A stretch of 64,000 nt of DNA from Myxococcales bacterium (GCA_016717005.1 JADJUF010000041.1:186001-250000); one strand, 5' to 3'; positions 48,260 through 56,756 are shown, counted from the stretch's first letter. Notes: generated by a model not told the origin, from the sequence alone. Numbers and translations are program-made.

Positions 48260-49849
48260 GTGACCGCCCCCGCCTCTGCGCGCCTCGAGGTCCGCGGCCT
48301 GCGCGTCGAGCTGCCCGACGGCCGCGTGCTGATCGACGACCTGACGCTGTCGCTCGCCCCCGGCGAGGTCGCGGTGCTGCTGGGCGGATCGGGCGCCGGC
48401 AAGTCCACGTTCGCGCGGGTGCTGTTCGAGCGGGCCGAGCTCGACGCCGCCGGCTTCCACGTCGAGGCCCAGGCGGTCGAGCTCGATCGCAGCCAGCTCG
48501 GCCTGGTGCCGCAGCGCGGCGCGCTGTTCGATCACCTCGACGTCGCCGGGAACGTCGCGCTGGCGCTGCGCTACGCCGAGGTGCCCGAGGGCGACCCGGC
48601 GACCTGGCTGGCGCGGGTCGGGCTCGGACCCGAGGTCGCCGAGCCCGGCGTCACGGTCGGCTCGCTGTCGGGCGGGCAGGCCCAGCGGGTCGCGGTCGCC
48701 CGGGTCCTGGCGTCGGGCCGGCGGCTGCTCTTCCTCGACGAGCCGTCGGTCGGCCTCGACCCGCACCGCGTGCGCCAGCTCGCGCGCCTGATCCGCCAGC
48801 AGGTCGAGGCCCTGGGCGCGGCGGCGATCGTCGTGACGCACGACGTCGCGCTGGCCGCCGGGGTCGCTGACGCGCTGTACATGCTGTCGCTCGAGGACCG
48901 CACGCTGACCCGGATGTTCCCCGACACCTGGCCGGGGCCGGTGGAGCGCGACGGCGTCGACGACGCCACCCGCGGCCGCTGGCTGCTGGCGCTCGAGGAC
49001 GCGCTGGTCGATCACCTCGAGACCCACGGCGATCGACCGCCGCCCCGGCGCGAGGCCCGCGGCCGAGCCCTCGCCCACCGGCTGGCCGAGCTGACCGCGC
49101 CGGTGACCCGGCCGTTCGCGGTGGCGGCCTGGGCGCTGCGCCACCTGCCGCGCCAGCTGGTCGGCCGACCGCGCGACGCCGCGACCGTGGCCGGGCGGGT
49201 CGGCGCCCAGGCGCTCGTGCGCCCGCTGATCTTCTACGCGATCGTCTCGACGCTGATCGGCTACACGGTGCTGTACGTGATCAGCCGCATCGGCGGCGCC
49301 GGGGTGCGCCCGGACGCGCTGATCCGTCAGATCGGCGGCAGCTACGTGATCGCGCTGGCGCCGGCGCTGTCGGCGATCCTGTTCGTCGCGGCCTCGGGCA
49401 GCGCCACCAACGCGTGGCTGGGCTCGATGGCGCTGGGCCGCCAGACCCTCGCGCTCGAGGCGCTCGGCATCGATCAGAAGGCGTACCTGTGGGCGCCGGC
49501 GTGGCTGGCGCTGGGGCTGGCGTACCTGGTCATCGCGGCGGTGTTCGCGCTGGGCATGATCGTCGGCGGCTACCTGGTGTGCCGCGGCCTGGGCATGACC
49601 GACGCGTGGGCCCTGCTCACCGCCGATCTGATCGATCCGCGGCCCGAGCGCGCGGCCTACGCGGCCCGGGCCGGGTTCCTGGTGTGGATGTACGGCTGGG
49701 GCATCGCGTCGGACGTCGTCGCCAAGGGCACCGCGAGCAAGCCCGACGCCGACGCGGTCACGCGCGGCATGACCGCGAGCGTGGTCGCGTGCACGCTGTG
49801 GGTGGTCGCGCTCGAGCTGGCGACCGTGGTCTGGGTGCTGGCGCGATGA
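48260..49849 (+). CDS. ABC transporter ATPase fused to MlaE-like permease
   Basis: 529 residues, GTG start. Residues about 8-225 are a complete ABC ATPase: LLGGSGAGKSTFARVL (Walker A), QLGLVPQRGALFDHL (Q-loop), VGSLSGGQAQRVAVARVL (signature), LLFLDEPSVGLDPHR (Walker B), VVTHDVALAAG (H-loop). After a linker, residues about 300-529 form a membrane domain with MlaE-type features: LIFYAIVSTLIGYTVLYVIS, IALAPALSAILFVAASGSAT and LGRQTLALEALGIDQKAYLW. In Mla systems ATPase (MlaF) and permease (MlaE) are separate; here they are one chain. Its ATGA overlap with the next gene implies a joint function in lipid movement across the inner membrane. Confidence 0.85.
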   Translation: MTAPASARLEVRGLRVELPDGRVLIDDLTLSLAPGEVAVLLGGSGAGKSTFARVLFERAELDAAGFHVEAQAVELDRSQLGLVPQRGALFDHLDVAGNVALALRYAEVPEGDPATWLARVGLGPEVAEPGVTVGSLSGGQAQRVAVARVLASGRRLLFLDEPSVGLDPHRVRQLARLIRQQVEALGAAAIVVTHDVALAAGVADALYMLSLEDRTLTRMFPDTWPGPVERDGVDDATRGRWLLALEDALVDHLETHGDRPPPRREARGRALAHRLAELTAPVTRPFAVAAWALRHLPRQLVGRPRDAATVAGRVGAQALVRPLIFYAIVSTLIGYTVLYVISRIGGAGVRPDALIRQIGGSYVIALAPALSAILFVAASGSATNAWLGSMALGRQTLALEALGIDQKAYLWAPAWLALGLAYLVIAAVFALGMIVGGYLVCRGLGMTDAWALLTADLIDPRPERAAYAARAGFLVWMYGWGIASDVVAKGTASKPDADAVTRGMTASVVACTLWVVALELATVVWVLAR

Positions 49850-51435
49850 CCGCGCGCACCGGCGCCGCGGCGATCGGCCTGGGCGTCGCGCTGGTCGCGG
49901 CCCACGTGGCGCTGGTGCCGGCCTGGGTCGCGCGCACCGCGCGGCCGACGCTGGCGGTCGAGTGGCCCCACGGCCTGGTCAGCGACGAGCTCGGCGTCGG
50001 CGCGGTCACGCCCGGCGTCGACGCGACCGTGACCCGCGACGGCGCCGCGCCGGGGCTGGTCGTGACCCGCTACACCGCCCGCTACCGCGGCGGCATCACG
50101 CGCACCGTCGCGGCGCCGGCGCTGGTCGGCCCGTTCCAGGATCCGTCCGCGCCGCCGTGCACCGGGCGGATCGCGGTCGGGCAGCGCCTGCTCGACGGCG
50201 ACGCCGGCTCGGTCGCGGCGATCGTGCGCGCCGAGCTGACCGCGGCGCTGCGCACGACCGAGGTGTTCGCGATCGGCGCGTTCCAGCGCGTCGACGCCAT
50301 CGCGCTGCGCTGGGTCGGGCTCTACGACGTGCCGTTCGAGGCGGGCATGTTCCCGGCCAAGGCCCGGGCGGCGCCGGCGCCGGGCGGCTACCTGCGGGCC
50401 GAGGCGACGGTCGTGTTCGAGCGCGTCAAGATCGTCGTCGTGCTGGGCGCGCTGCCGCGCACCGACGGCGGCGCCCTCGGCTTCACGGTCGGCCTGCGCG
50501 CCCACGTCGCCGTCGACAACCGCGCGCTGGCGTGGCTGGTCGATCGCCTCGGCGTCGATCGGCTGGCCACGCGGTTCGCGCGCGGCCAGCTCGACACCGC
50601 GCTCCTGGCCGCGCTCGGGCCGCCGCCGCCGCTGCCGCTGCCCGGCGGCGGCGAGCTCGCGATCGAGGTCTGCCCCGACGTGCCGGTCGAGGTCGTCGCC
50701 GATCACCACGCGGCGGTCGCGCTGCGCTGGCGCCTGACCGCGCCGGTCGCGCCGGCGGCCGGCCAGGCGGCGATCCGCCCGCCCCGGCGCGGGCCGGTGG
50801 CGTTCCCGCCGCCGCGCGCCGACGCCACGATCACGATCGATCTCGATCTCGACGGCGTCAACGGCCTGCTCTACCAGCTCTGGCGCACCGGCTTCCTCGA
50901 TCGCGAGCTCGACCAGCTCGACCTGGCGGGCCGCTTCAACCACCACCCGGTGGTCGAGACCTACCTGACCTTGCGCCTGTCGCCGCTGCGCCTGGCGCTG
51001 CCGCCGGTGCTGGCGCCGGCCCCGCCCGACCACCTGCGCCTGGGGCTGGTCGCCGCGGTCGCGATCGGCGACGGCGCGCAGGTGACGCCGGCCACCGCGG
51101 TCGGCCAGGTCGCGCTCGGGTTCGCGCCCGGCGATCAGATCGCCACCGACGTCGCGATCGCCGGCCTCGACCTCTCGTGCGAGCCGCGGCCCGGGCACCT
51201 CGAGCCCTGCTACGGCGACGTGGTCGCGGCGGTCCGCGACAGCACCGGCGACACCCACGCGGCGCTGGGCGCGGCGCTGTCGACGGTGCTGACCGACCTG
51301 TTCGTCGGCCAGCGCCTCGCCGCCGACGCCGCCCCGGCCGAGCTGGCGATCGACGGCGCCCGGGCCGAGACGATCGTCGCCGCCACCGCCGTGCGCCTCG
51401 AGCTGGCCGCGCGGATCACGCCGCCGACGCCGTAG
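49846..51435 (+). CDS. Envelope protein coupled to the Mla-like transporter, possibly TULIP-fold
   Basis: 529 residues, ATG overlapping the transporter stop. An N-terminal hydrophobic segment (GAAAIGLGVALVAAHVALVP) should anchor or export it. The body is a long beta-rich protein without MCE-domain motifs. Around residues 335-355 DLDGVNGLLYQLWRTGFLD resembles the conserved strand-helix of BPI/LBP (TULIP) lipid-binding proteins, in which the sequence is roughly L-N-x-L-L-Y-x-L-W-x-A-G. Together with the coupled Mla-like ABC this suggests a periplasmic lipid-binding partner. The fold assignment is inference from a short motif. Confidence 0.6.
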   Translation: MTARTGAAAIGLGVALVAAHVALVPAWVARTARPTLAVEWPHGLVSDELGVGAVTPGVDATVTRDGAAPGLVVTRYTARYRGGITRTVAAPALVGPFQDPSAPPCTGRIAVGQRLLDGDAGSVAAIVRAELTAALRTTEVFAIGAFQRVDAIALRWVGLYDVPFEAGMFPAKARAAPAPGGYLRAEATVVFERVKIVVVLGALPRTDGGALGFTVGLRAHVAVDNRALAWLVDRLGVDRLATRFARGQLDTALLAALGPPPPLPLPGGGELAIEVCPDVPVEVVADHHAAVALRWRLTAPVAPAAGQAAIRPPRRGPVAFPPPRADATITIDLDLDGVNGLLYQLWRTGFLDRELDQLDLAGRFNHHPVVETYLTLRLSPLRLALPPVLAPAPPDHLRLGLVAAVAIGDGAQVTPATAVGQVALGFAPGDQIATDVAIAGLDLSCEPRPGHLEPCYGDVVAAVRDSTGDTHAALGAALSTVLTDLFVGQRLAADAAPAELAIDGARAETIVAATAVRLELAARITPPTP

Positions 51436-51451
51436 CGCGCCAGCCGCCGGG

Positions 51452-52597
51452 TCAGGCGCGCGGCCGGGCCCGCCGCCGCGCCAACCCGAGCAGCGCGAGC
51501 GCCGCGCCGAGGTCGCCGCCGCCGCCGGTCGCGCAGCCGCCGTCGGCTTCCGGCACGCACGCCTCGACGTCGACGCGATCGGTCGCGACGCAGGCGCCGC
51601 CGCTGTTGGTGCACGTGCCGCCGGTCCCGACGCAGGTCGGCCAGCACCGCAGGTCGTCGCCGTCCGCGCGCAGGCACTCGCGCTCGACGCAGTCGAGATC
51701 GTCGGCGCACACGGCGCCGGTCGTGCCCGGCACCGGGCCCGGCGGTTGACACCGGCCGGCGCCGAGACCGCTGTCGACGCAGCGCCAGCCGTCGGGGCAC
51801 CCCTCCGCGCACGTCGGCGCGCACACGCCGTGGCCCTTGCCGGCGAACGCCGCGCACGCCCCGAGGGCGCAACCCGCGCTCGACCAGCACGCCGCGCCCA
51901 GCGCACCCGCGCGGTGGGCCCGAACGATCACGGCGTCGATCAGGGCGCGGTGCACGTCGATGCGCGTGACCTGGCCAGTGACGCACCCGGCGTCGCCGCT
52001 CGAGATCACGCCGACCAGGGCCTCGCCGCCACCGAGGTCCGCCAGGACCGCGCCGCCGGAGTCGCCGTGGCAGGCCGAGGCCGGATCGGGCGCGAGGCTC
52101 AACTCGTCGGCGCTGACGGCCGTGACCTGCGCCAGGCCCTCGTGCTTGATGCCGCCGAGATCGGTGACCGACGTGGCGCCAAACCCGACCAGGCGGACGA
52201 TCGCGCCGATCGGCGGTGGCTCGCCAGCGCGCGGCACCAGCGGCGGCGGTGCGTCGTCGGCCAGGATCAGCAGCCCCAGATCGTTGACCAGCCCGGCGTA
52301 GCCGAAATCGGGATGCGCCAGCGCCGTGGCCACCGCGATCTCACCCCCGGCGCCACGCGCGGTCCCGATCACGATCGCCGACGGCCGCAGCACCGCGCAG
52401 TGGGCCGCGGTGATCACGACGCGCGGATCGATCACGACGCCGCTGCACCCCACCTCGCCGCCGATCACCACGCCGACCACCGCCGGATCGCCAGCGGTGG
52501 TCACGCCGCCGACGATCGCGGGCGCGCGCTCACCGAGCGCGGGGCCGTCACACCCCAGCGCGACCAGCACGCCCAGCAGTGGCCACGACCGGCGCAC
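51452..52597 (-). CDS. Trypsin-like serine protease with MYXO-CTERM-like tail
   Basis: 381 residues, GTG start, MRRSWPLLGVLVALGCDGP with a possible lipobox. The S1 peptidase domain begins at the activation-like IVGGVTTAGDPAVVGVVIGG. The triad is His in VVITAAHCAVLRP, Asp in VNDLGLLILADD and Ser in ASACHGDSGGAVLADLGG. A Cys-rich region (about residues 245-350) with EGF-like or disulfide knots follows. The end GGCATGGGGDLGAALALLG with Arg-rich terminus matches MYXO-CTERM sorting tails, which anchor proteins on the myxobacterial surface after cleavage by a myxosortase. It starts 6 bp after the upstream gene's stop and is thus part of a three-gene operon of secreted proteins. Confidence 0.88.
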   Translation of the reverse strand: MRRSWPLLGVLVALGCDGPALGERAPAIVGGVTTAGDPAVVGVVIGGEVGCSGVVIDPRVVITAAHCAVLRPSAIVIGTARGAGGEIAVATALAHPDFGYAGLVNDLGLLILADDAPPPLVPRAGEPPPIGAIVRLVGFGATSVTDLGGIKHEGLAQVTAVSADELSLAPDPASACHGDSGGAVLADLGGGEALVGVISSGDAGCVTGQVTRIDVHRALIDAVIVRAHRAGALGAACWSSAGCALGACAAFAGKGHGVCAPTCAEGCPDGWRCVDSGLGAGRCQPPGPVPGTTGAVCADDLDCVERECLRADGDDLRCWPTCVGTGGTCTNSGGACVATDRVDVEACVPEADGGCATGGGGDLGAALALLGLARRRARPRA

Positions 52598-52603
52598 GTG
52601 TCG

Positions 52604-53206
52604 CTAGAACTCGATCGCGCCGCTGATCGCGTCGCAGTCGCAGAAGAAGCCGAGGAAGCACCCCGACGACTTCTGGTAGTACAGCAGGTAAGTCGTATCG
52701 CCACACTGATCGATGAAGCCGCCCTGCGTGCACCCGCCGGACTGCCACGTCCCCAGGCTGGTGCGCGTGCACCCGGTGTTGTAGGCCGACTCCAGCTCGG
52801 GCGTGACCGCGTCGGGCGCCTCGGCTGGTCGCGGCAGCGGGTTGTCGAAGCCGAGCGCGGCGTACCCCACCACCGGATCCGCCCAGAGCTCGAGCTTGCC
52901 GAGCAAGCGATCGACGGCGCTGCCGGTGGCGAGGTTGTGCGCGGCGATCACCTCGCCGTCGGCGGCGGCGACGTCGATCAACCCGTGCTCGCCGTACCGC
53001 AGGTGCCGGACCTCGCCGGTGCTGGTCACGACCTGGTAGCGGACGACGTCACCCTGGTCGACGGCGTCGGTCACCGTGTAGGTCAGCGTGTCGGCCGGGA
53101 CCGACTCGGGCACCGCGATCGCGACCTCGCGCGTGAGCCCTTGATCCTGACAGGCCGTGAGCCCGAGCCCGAGCGCGGCGAGACCGAGCAGGTGGAGGGC
53201 CTTCAC
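52604..53206 (-). CDS. Cys-rich lipoprotein in secreted-hydrolase operon
   Basis: 200 residues from a GTG overlapping the previous stop (GTGA). VKALHLLGLAALGLGLTACQ is a lipoprotein signal. The N-terminal half is beta-rich (LTYTVTDAVDQGDVVRYQVV). The C-terminal 60 residues contain seven Cys (YNTGCTRTSLGTWQSGGC, GGFIDQCGDTTYLLYY, SSGCFLGFFCDCDA). No family is recognised. Given its coupling to a phospholipase-A2-like gene upstream and a protease gene 6 bp downstream, it may be a chaperone, inhibitor or co-secreted effector; that is inference. Confidence 0.65.
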   Translation of the reverse strand: MKALHLLGLAALGLGLTACQDQGLTREVAIAVPESVPADTLTYTVTDAVDQGDVVRYQVVTSTGEVRHLRYGEHGLIDVAAADGEVIAAHNLATGSAVDRLLGKLELWADPVVGYAALGFDNPLPRPAEAPDAVTPELESAYNTGCTRTSLGTWQSGGCTQGGFIDQCGDTTYLLYYQKSSGCFLGFFCDCDAISGAIEF

Positions 53207-53769
53207 TGGAGCGCCTCCCCGATCAGACAGTAGACCGCGGCGTTGTTGCAGCGACCGCACGCGGTGAACGACCACACCAGGCCGGTGGTCAGCCAGCTCC
53301 AGGCCGAGCAGTCGTTGGCGGCGTAGCAGGCGTCGTGGCGTGCACAGCAGATGCTGTCACCGCCGATGCCGTCACAGCCGGCGGCGTCGAACGCGACCTG
53401 GTCGCTGCCGACGGCGGCTTGCTCGTTCAGAGCGTTCATGAGCCCGCGGCCGGACACCACCGCGAACTCCGCGGTGTAGGTCAGATCGCACCCGATCACC
53501 TCGGCCGGCAGATCGTAGACGCCGGCCTGGGCCGGATCGAGCGGCGAGGTGAGCGTGAGCTGACGCAGCGTCGCGTCGCAGCTGACGGTCGCGACCGGCG
53601 CGCCGTCGAGCTGGGTGATGTCGACGACGGCACCGCCGGTCTCGGTGGCGTAGCCGCTGACCCGGAGCGGGCCACGCGTCTCGTCGATCGTGGGCGGGGC
53701 CTCGCTGGCGCAGCCGATGGCGGCGAGCGAGAGGGCGAGCAGGGCGCAGGTCGAGCGCAGGTGCTTCAT
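53203..53769 (-). CDS. Phospholipase-A2-like lipoprotein
   Basis: 188 residues from the ATG at 53769 (GAGGG 9 bp upstream; a further ATG at 53778 sits directly on that site). MKHLRSTCALLALSLAAIGC is a lipoprotein signal. The C-terminal 55 residues contain GCDGIGGDSICCARHDACYA, matching the secreted PLA2 active-site block C-C-x-x-H-D-x-C with the catalytic His-Asp pair. Additional Cys residues (NDCSAW, CGRCNNAAVYC) could give the disulfides. The canonical Ca-loop (Y-G-C-x-C-G-x-G-G) is reduced to DGIGG. Likely a secreted lipid hydrolase or a binding derivative. First gene of a three-gene operon. Confidence 0.7.
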   Translation of the reverse strand: MKHLRSTCALLALSLAAIGCASEAPPTIDETRGPLRVSGYATETGGAVVDITQLDGAPVATVSCDATLRQLTLTSPLDPAQAGVYDLPAEVIGCDLTYTAEFAVVSGRGLMNALNEQAAVGSDQVAFDAAGCDGIGGDSICCARHDACYAANDCSAWSWLTTGLVWSFTACGRCNNAAVYCLIGEALQ

Positions 53770-54009
53770 CTGGTGCATCCCTCATGACCGACGCTGGTTG
53801 GACGAATCCCGTCGGGCGCGCGTCGGCTCGCCCGTCGATGTCGTCGCGTCCTGATTCCCCCCAGAACGCGCGACGATGAAATTCACCCTGCCGGAGTGAC
53901 GTGCGATCCGTCAAGCGCGAAAGCGAAATCCGAGATCGCTAGAACACAGTTTCTTCGTCGGTGTAGGCCAACGTCGGATCGACGCCCGCAGCAGGCGCCG
54001 ATGTGCGAT

Positions 54010-54480
54010 CGGCGATCTTCGGAGGCGCGCCTTCGCACGTCGCCTTCGCGCGTCGCCTTCGCGCGTTGCATCTGCGCGTCGCCTTCGCACGTCGCCTTCG
54101 CGCGCCTTCGCACGTCGCCTTCGCGCGTTGCATCTGCGCGTCGCCTTCGCACGTCGCCTTCGCACGTCGCGTCGCGCGTCGCATTCGCACGTCGCGTCGC
54201 ACGTTGTGCGTCGCCTTCGCACGTCGCCTTCGCACGTCGCCTTCGCGTTGCATCTGCGCGTCGCCTTCGCACGTCGCCTTCGCGCGTTGCATCTGCGCGT
54301 CGCCTTCGCACGTCGCGTCGCGCGTCGCATTCGCACGTCGCGTCGCACGTTGTGCGTCGCCTTCGCACGTCGCCTTCGCACGTCACGTCCTTCGCACGTC
54401 ACGTCGTATTCGCACGTCACGTCGCATTCGCGCGGCGCACTCGCACGTCGCGACCGAGCGGCGCATTCGCACGTCGCGAT
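54010..54480. repeat. Degenerate tandem repeat built on a 13-bp unit
   Basis: The unit TCGCCTTCGCACG and variants (GTTGCATCTGCG, TCGCGTCGCGCG, TCGCATTCGCACG) repeat about 35 times. Higher-order copies exist: the block ending ACGTTGTGCGTCGCC starts at 54201 and again at 54347. Stops are absent in several frames, giving Arg/Ser/Ala-rich readings on both strands that I reject as genes. With 53770-54009 it fills the spacer upstream of the PLA2-like operon. No CRISPR features: no unique spacers. Confidence 0.85.
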
Positions 54481-54490
54481 CGACCTCACC

Positions 54491-55330
54491 TCACGCGCCG
54501 CAGCCGACGGATCGCGCCACCTCGAACTGGCCACCCTTGATCGCGCCGGCGCCGATCGCGCCGCCCTCGTAATACTCCGCGGTCCAGACGAACGCGCGCA
54601 CGCCGTCGCCGTCGAGATCGTAGCTGGCGCGGATCGCCATGGCCTCGAGGTCGCTGACCCACAGCGAGGTCATCGCGCCGCGCTGGCCGTCGGGCACCAG
54701 CACCAGCGCCGACCACGCGTAGCCGGGGCCGTCGCGCTCGCTCAGCGGCACGGTGGCCGCGATCAGCAGATCGGGCGTGGCGGTGCCGGTGAAGTTGCCG
54801 GTGACCACCTGGTCGATCACGATCTCGCCGGCGGTGAACGGGCGCGCGTGATCGGTGCTCGCCAGATCGTGCGTGGCCCGGATCGCCAGCGCCGGGCGCA
54901 TCCACGGGGCCGCGTCGGCCGCGCCGGGCTCGTGTCGGCGCAGGTCGACCAGCGCGTCGCTCGGGAACACCGCGACGCCGGGGCTGGCGTCGTCGGCGCC
55001 GGCGATCACCGCGTAGCCGGTCACCTCGGCGGTCTCGCCCGACGCGCCGCACTCCTCGGTGCGCTCGCTGGTCAGGCGGAACCTCGCGGTCGGGGTCACC
55101 AGCTCGCCCCCGGCCAGCGCCTTGGCTCGCAGGTTCACGCAGCCGCCGACGTCCGGGGCCCAGCAGTCGGCCTCGAACACCGCGTGGTCGCCCCAGTCGA
55201 CGTAGATCAGCGCGGCGCCGCGGGCGACGCCGCCGCCCTGGGTGCCGATCGTCGTCGGGGCCGGGGTGCTCGCGCTGCACGCGGCGGTCACGAGCGTCGT
55301 TCCGAACAGCGCCAGGGCGAGCTTGGTCAT
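54491..55330 (-). CDS. Hypothetical lipoprotein, 279 aa
   Basis: MTKLALALFGTTLVTAACSA is a lipoprotein signal. The mature protein is beta-rich with a few Cys (FEADCWAPDVGGCVNLRAKA) and ends SVGCGA. A C-terminal stretch, ASYDLDGDGVRAFVWTAEYY, contains a DxDxDG calcium-loop-like motif within what looks like an FG-GAP/VCBS-like repeat (PDLLIAATVPLSERDG, YAWSALVLVPDGQRG). Probably a surface protein. Divergent from the lipoprotein at 55416 with an 85-bp gap. Confidence 0.7.
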   Translation of the reverse strand: MTKLALALFGTTLVTAACSASTPAPTTIGTQGGGVARGAALIYVDWGDHAVFEADCWAPDVGGCVNLRAKALAGGELVTPTARFRLTSERTEECGASGETAEVTGYAVIAGADDASPGVAVFPSDALVDLRRHEPGAADAAPWMRPALAIRATHDLASTDHARPFTAGEIVIDQVVTGNFTGTATPDLLIAATVPLSERDGPGYAWSALVLVPDGQRGAMTSLWVSDLEAMAIRASYDLDGDGVRAFVWTAEYYEGGAIGAGAIKGGQFEVARSVGCGA

Positions 55331-55415
55331 GGTGCCAGGGTAACGCGCCGGGCCCGCCGGTTAGTGCGGGCCCGGTCGGGCCGGCGCCGCGCCCGCTCGT
55401 GCTAGCGTCGCCGCC

Positions 55416-56474
55416 ATGAAGCTGCAGACGCTGATCCCGGTCATGACCCTGGCCGTCGCGTGCGGGGGCAAGAGCAAGCCGGCCGTGGTCGCGCAGCCCG
55501 CGCCGGTGGTCGTGGCCAAGCCGCCGCCGCCCCCGCCGCCGGTGTGTGTGCCCGCGACCGAGCCGGCCCGGATCGTCACGCCGGCCTCGACCGGCACCGA
55601 GGTGCAGTTCTGCACGTCCGACGACGCCGGCGATCCGAGCTGCTTCGAGGTCGGCCTCGCCGACGGGAAGTTCGCCAAGCTCGCCGAGGCGCCGGCCGAG
55701 CAGCACGCCGCGCTCGAGGTCGCCAAGGCGACCGTGCAGACCACGCCGACCACGATCGAGGTCTGCGTCGCGGTCGATGGCGGCGACAGCTGCGCCACGC
55801 TCAAGCCCAAGGTCGGGCGCGGCGCCAGCGAGCCGATCCGCGCGGTCGCCAACGTCGCCGGCACCACGGTGGTCGCGCTGGTCGGCGACGCCGAGGCCGG
55901 CAAGGGCACGCTCGAGGTGTGGGACGTCGGCAAGAAGAAGAAGACCGCCACGATCAAGTACGCCAAGGGCGACTACAAGTGCGGCGACGTCGCGATGCTC
56001 GGCGACACGATCTACGTCAGCGCCAGCGTGTGCGCCGGCCCCGACGCGCGCGGCGCCCTGTACACGCTCAAGGGCAAGAAGCTGGCCGATGTCGGCGGTC
56101 GCGACTTCGGGACCTACGGGACCAGCGCGGTCCAGATCGAGGGCGACCAGTGGGCGTTCCTCGAGGAGGGCGCCGGGACGGTCGCGATCCAGGACGTCGC
56201 CACCGGCGCCGTCGCCAAGACGATCGACTTGCTGGCGTTGTGGGCCGGCGGCGACGCCAGCGACGGCACCCGCGCCAACGGCAACCCCGGCGAGTCGGCG
56301 CTCGTGCGCGGCGGCCCCGGCGAGCTGGTGGTGGTCGCGGGCTCCCCCGCCGGCGGCAACATCGCCGTGATCACGACCGACACCGGCGAGCTCAAGGTCT
56401 GGAAGGCCCTGCCGTGCGCGGCGACCGAGCCGCCCGAGCCGACCGAGCCGACCGAGGACGCGACCGGCGAGTAG
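55416..56474 (+). CDS. Hypothetical lipoprotein with beta-propeller-like repeats, 352 aa
   Basis: MKLQTLIPVMTLAVACGGKS is a lipoprotein signal; a Pro-rich linker (AKPPPPPPPVCVP) follows. The rest consists of short beta-rich repeats (GTTVVALVGDAEAGKGTLEV, GDTIYVSASVCAGPDARGAL, LVRGGPGELVVVAGSPAGGN) suggesting a propeller. A Pro/Glu/Thr tail closes the protein (EPPEPTEPTED). Function unknown. Its stop is 9 bp from that of the convergent double-Gly-leader peptide gene. Confidence 0.7.
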   Translation: MKLQTLIPVMTLAVACGGKSKPAVVAQPAPVVVAKPPPPPPPVCVPATEPARIVTPASTGTEVQFCTSDDAGDPSCFEVGLADGKFAKLAEAPAEQHAALEVAKATVQTTPTTIEVCVAVDGGDSCATLKPKVGRGASEPIRAVANVAGTTVVALVGDAEAGKGTLEVWDVGKKKKTATIKYAKGDYKCGDVAMLGDTIYVSASVCAGPDARGALYTLKGKKLADVGGRDFGTYGTSAVQIEGDQWAFLEEGAGTVAIQDVATGAVAKTIDLLALWAGGDASDGTRANGNPGESALVRGGPGELVVVAGSPAGGNIAVITTDTGELKVWKALPCAATEPPEPTEPTEDATGE

Positions 56475-56483
56475 CCGCCAGGC

Positions 56484-56756
56484 TCAGCGACACCCACCGC
56501 CGCAGCCGTTGCCGCCGCCGGTGCCGGGCCCGGTGCCGCGGTTCATCATCTGCATCATCAGGATCGGCATCAGCTGATCGAGCCCGCTCGACGACGGCTG
56601 CGCCTGGTTCTTGCCCAGATCGCTGAGCGCCGACTTGATGTCGCTCAGCGCGTCGAACAGGCGGTCGTCGGTGGACGAGCCCGACGTCGAGGAGCGGCGG
56701 CCCCCGGTCACGGTCTCGAGGGCGTCGGGGTCGATGGCGGTGAAGTCGTTGGGCAT
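56484..56756 (-). CDS. Small double-glycine-leader peptide (RiPP/bacteriocin-like precursor)
   Basis: 90 residues with GGAGGA 5 bp before the ATG. Residues 1-19, MPNDFTAIDPDALETVTGG, form a short acidic leader ending in Gly-Gly, with hydrophobic residues before it (I8, L13, V16) as in leaders cut by C39-peptidase ABC exporters. The 71-residue remainder has a Ser-rich segment, a helix (DRLFDALSDIKSALSDLGK), a Met-rich helix (LMPILMMQMMNRG) and a Gly/Cys end GGGNGCGGGCR. Double-Gly leaders occur in bacteriocins and in secreted peptides of unknown role in Proteobacteria/Myxococcota. No C39 transporter or modification enzyme is adjacent, so they may be encoded elsewhere. The two Cys could form a disulfide or thioether. 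Confidence 0.7.
   Translation of the reverse strand: MPNDFTAIDPDALETVTGGRRSSTSGSSTDDRLFDALSDIKSALSDLGKNQAQPSSSGLDQLMPILMMQMMNRGTGPGTGGGNGCGGGCR

Noticed and set aside
54010..54480. Possible CRISPR array
   Set aside because: Units are 12-13 bp and contiguous, with no unique spacers of constant length and no cas genes nearby.
53883..54572. Open frames on both strands across the 13-bp-unit repeat
   Set aside because: Low-complexity Arg/Ser/Ala or Arg/Ala/Thr readings of a tandem repeat. No start signals or conserved domains.
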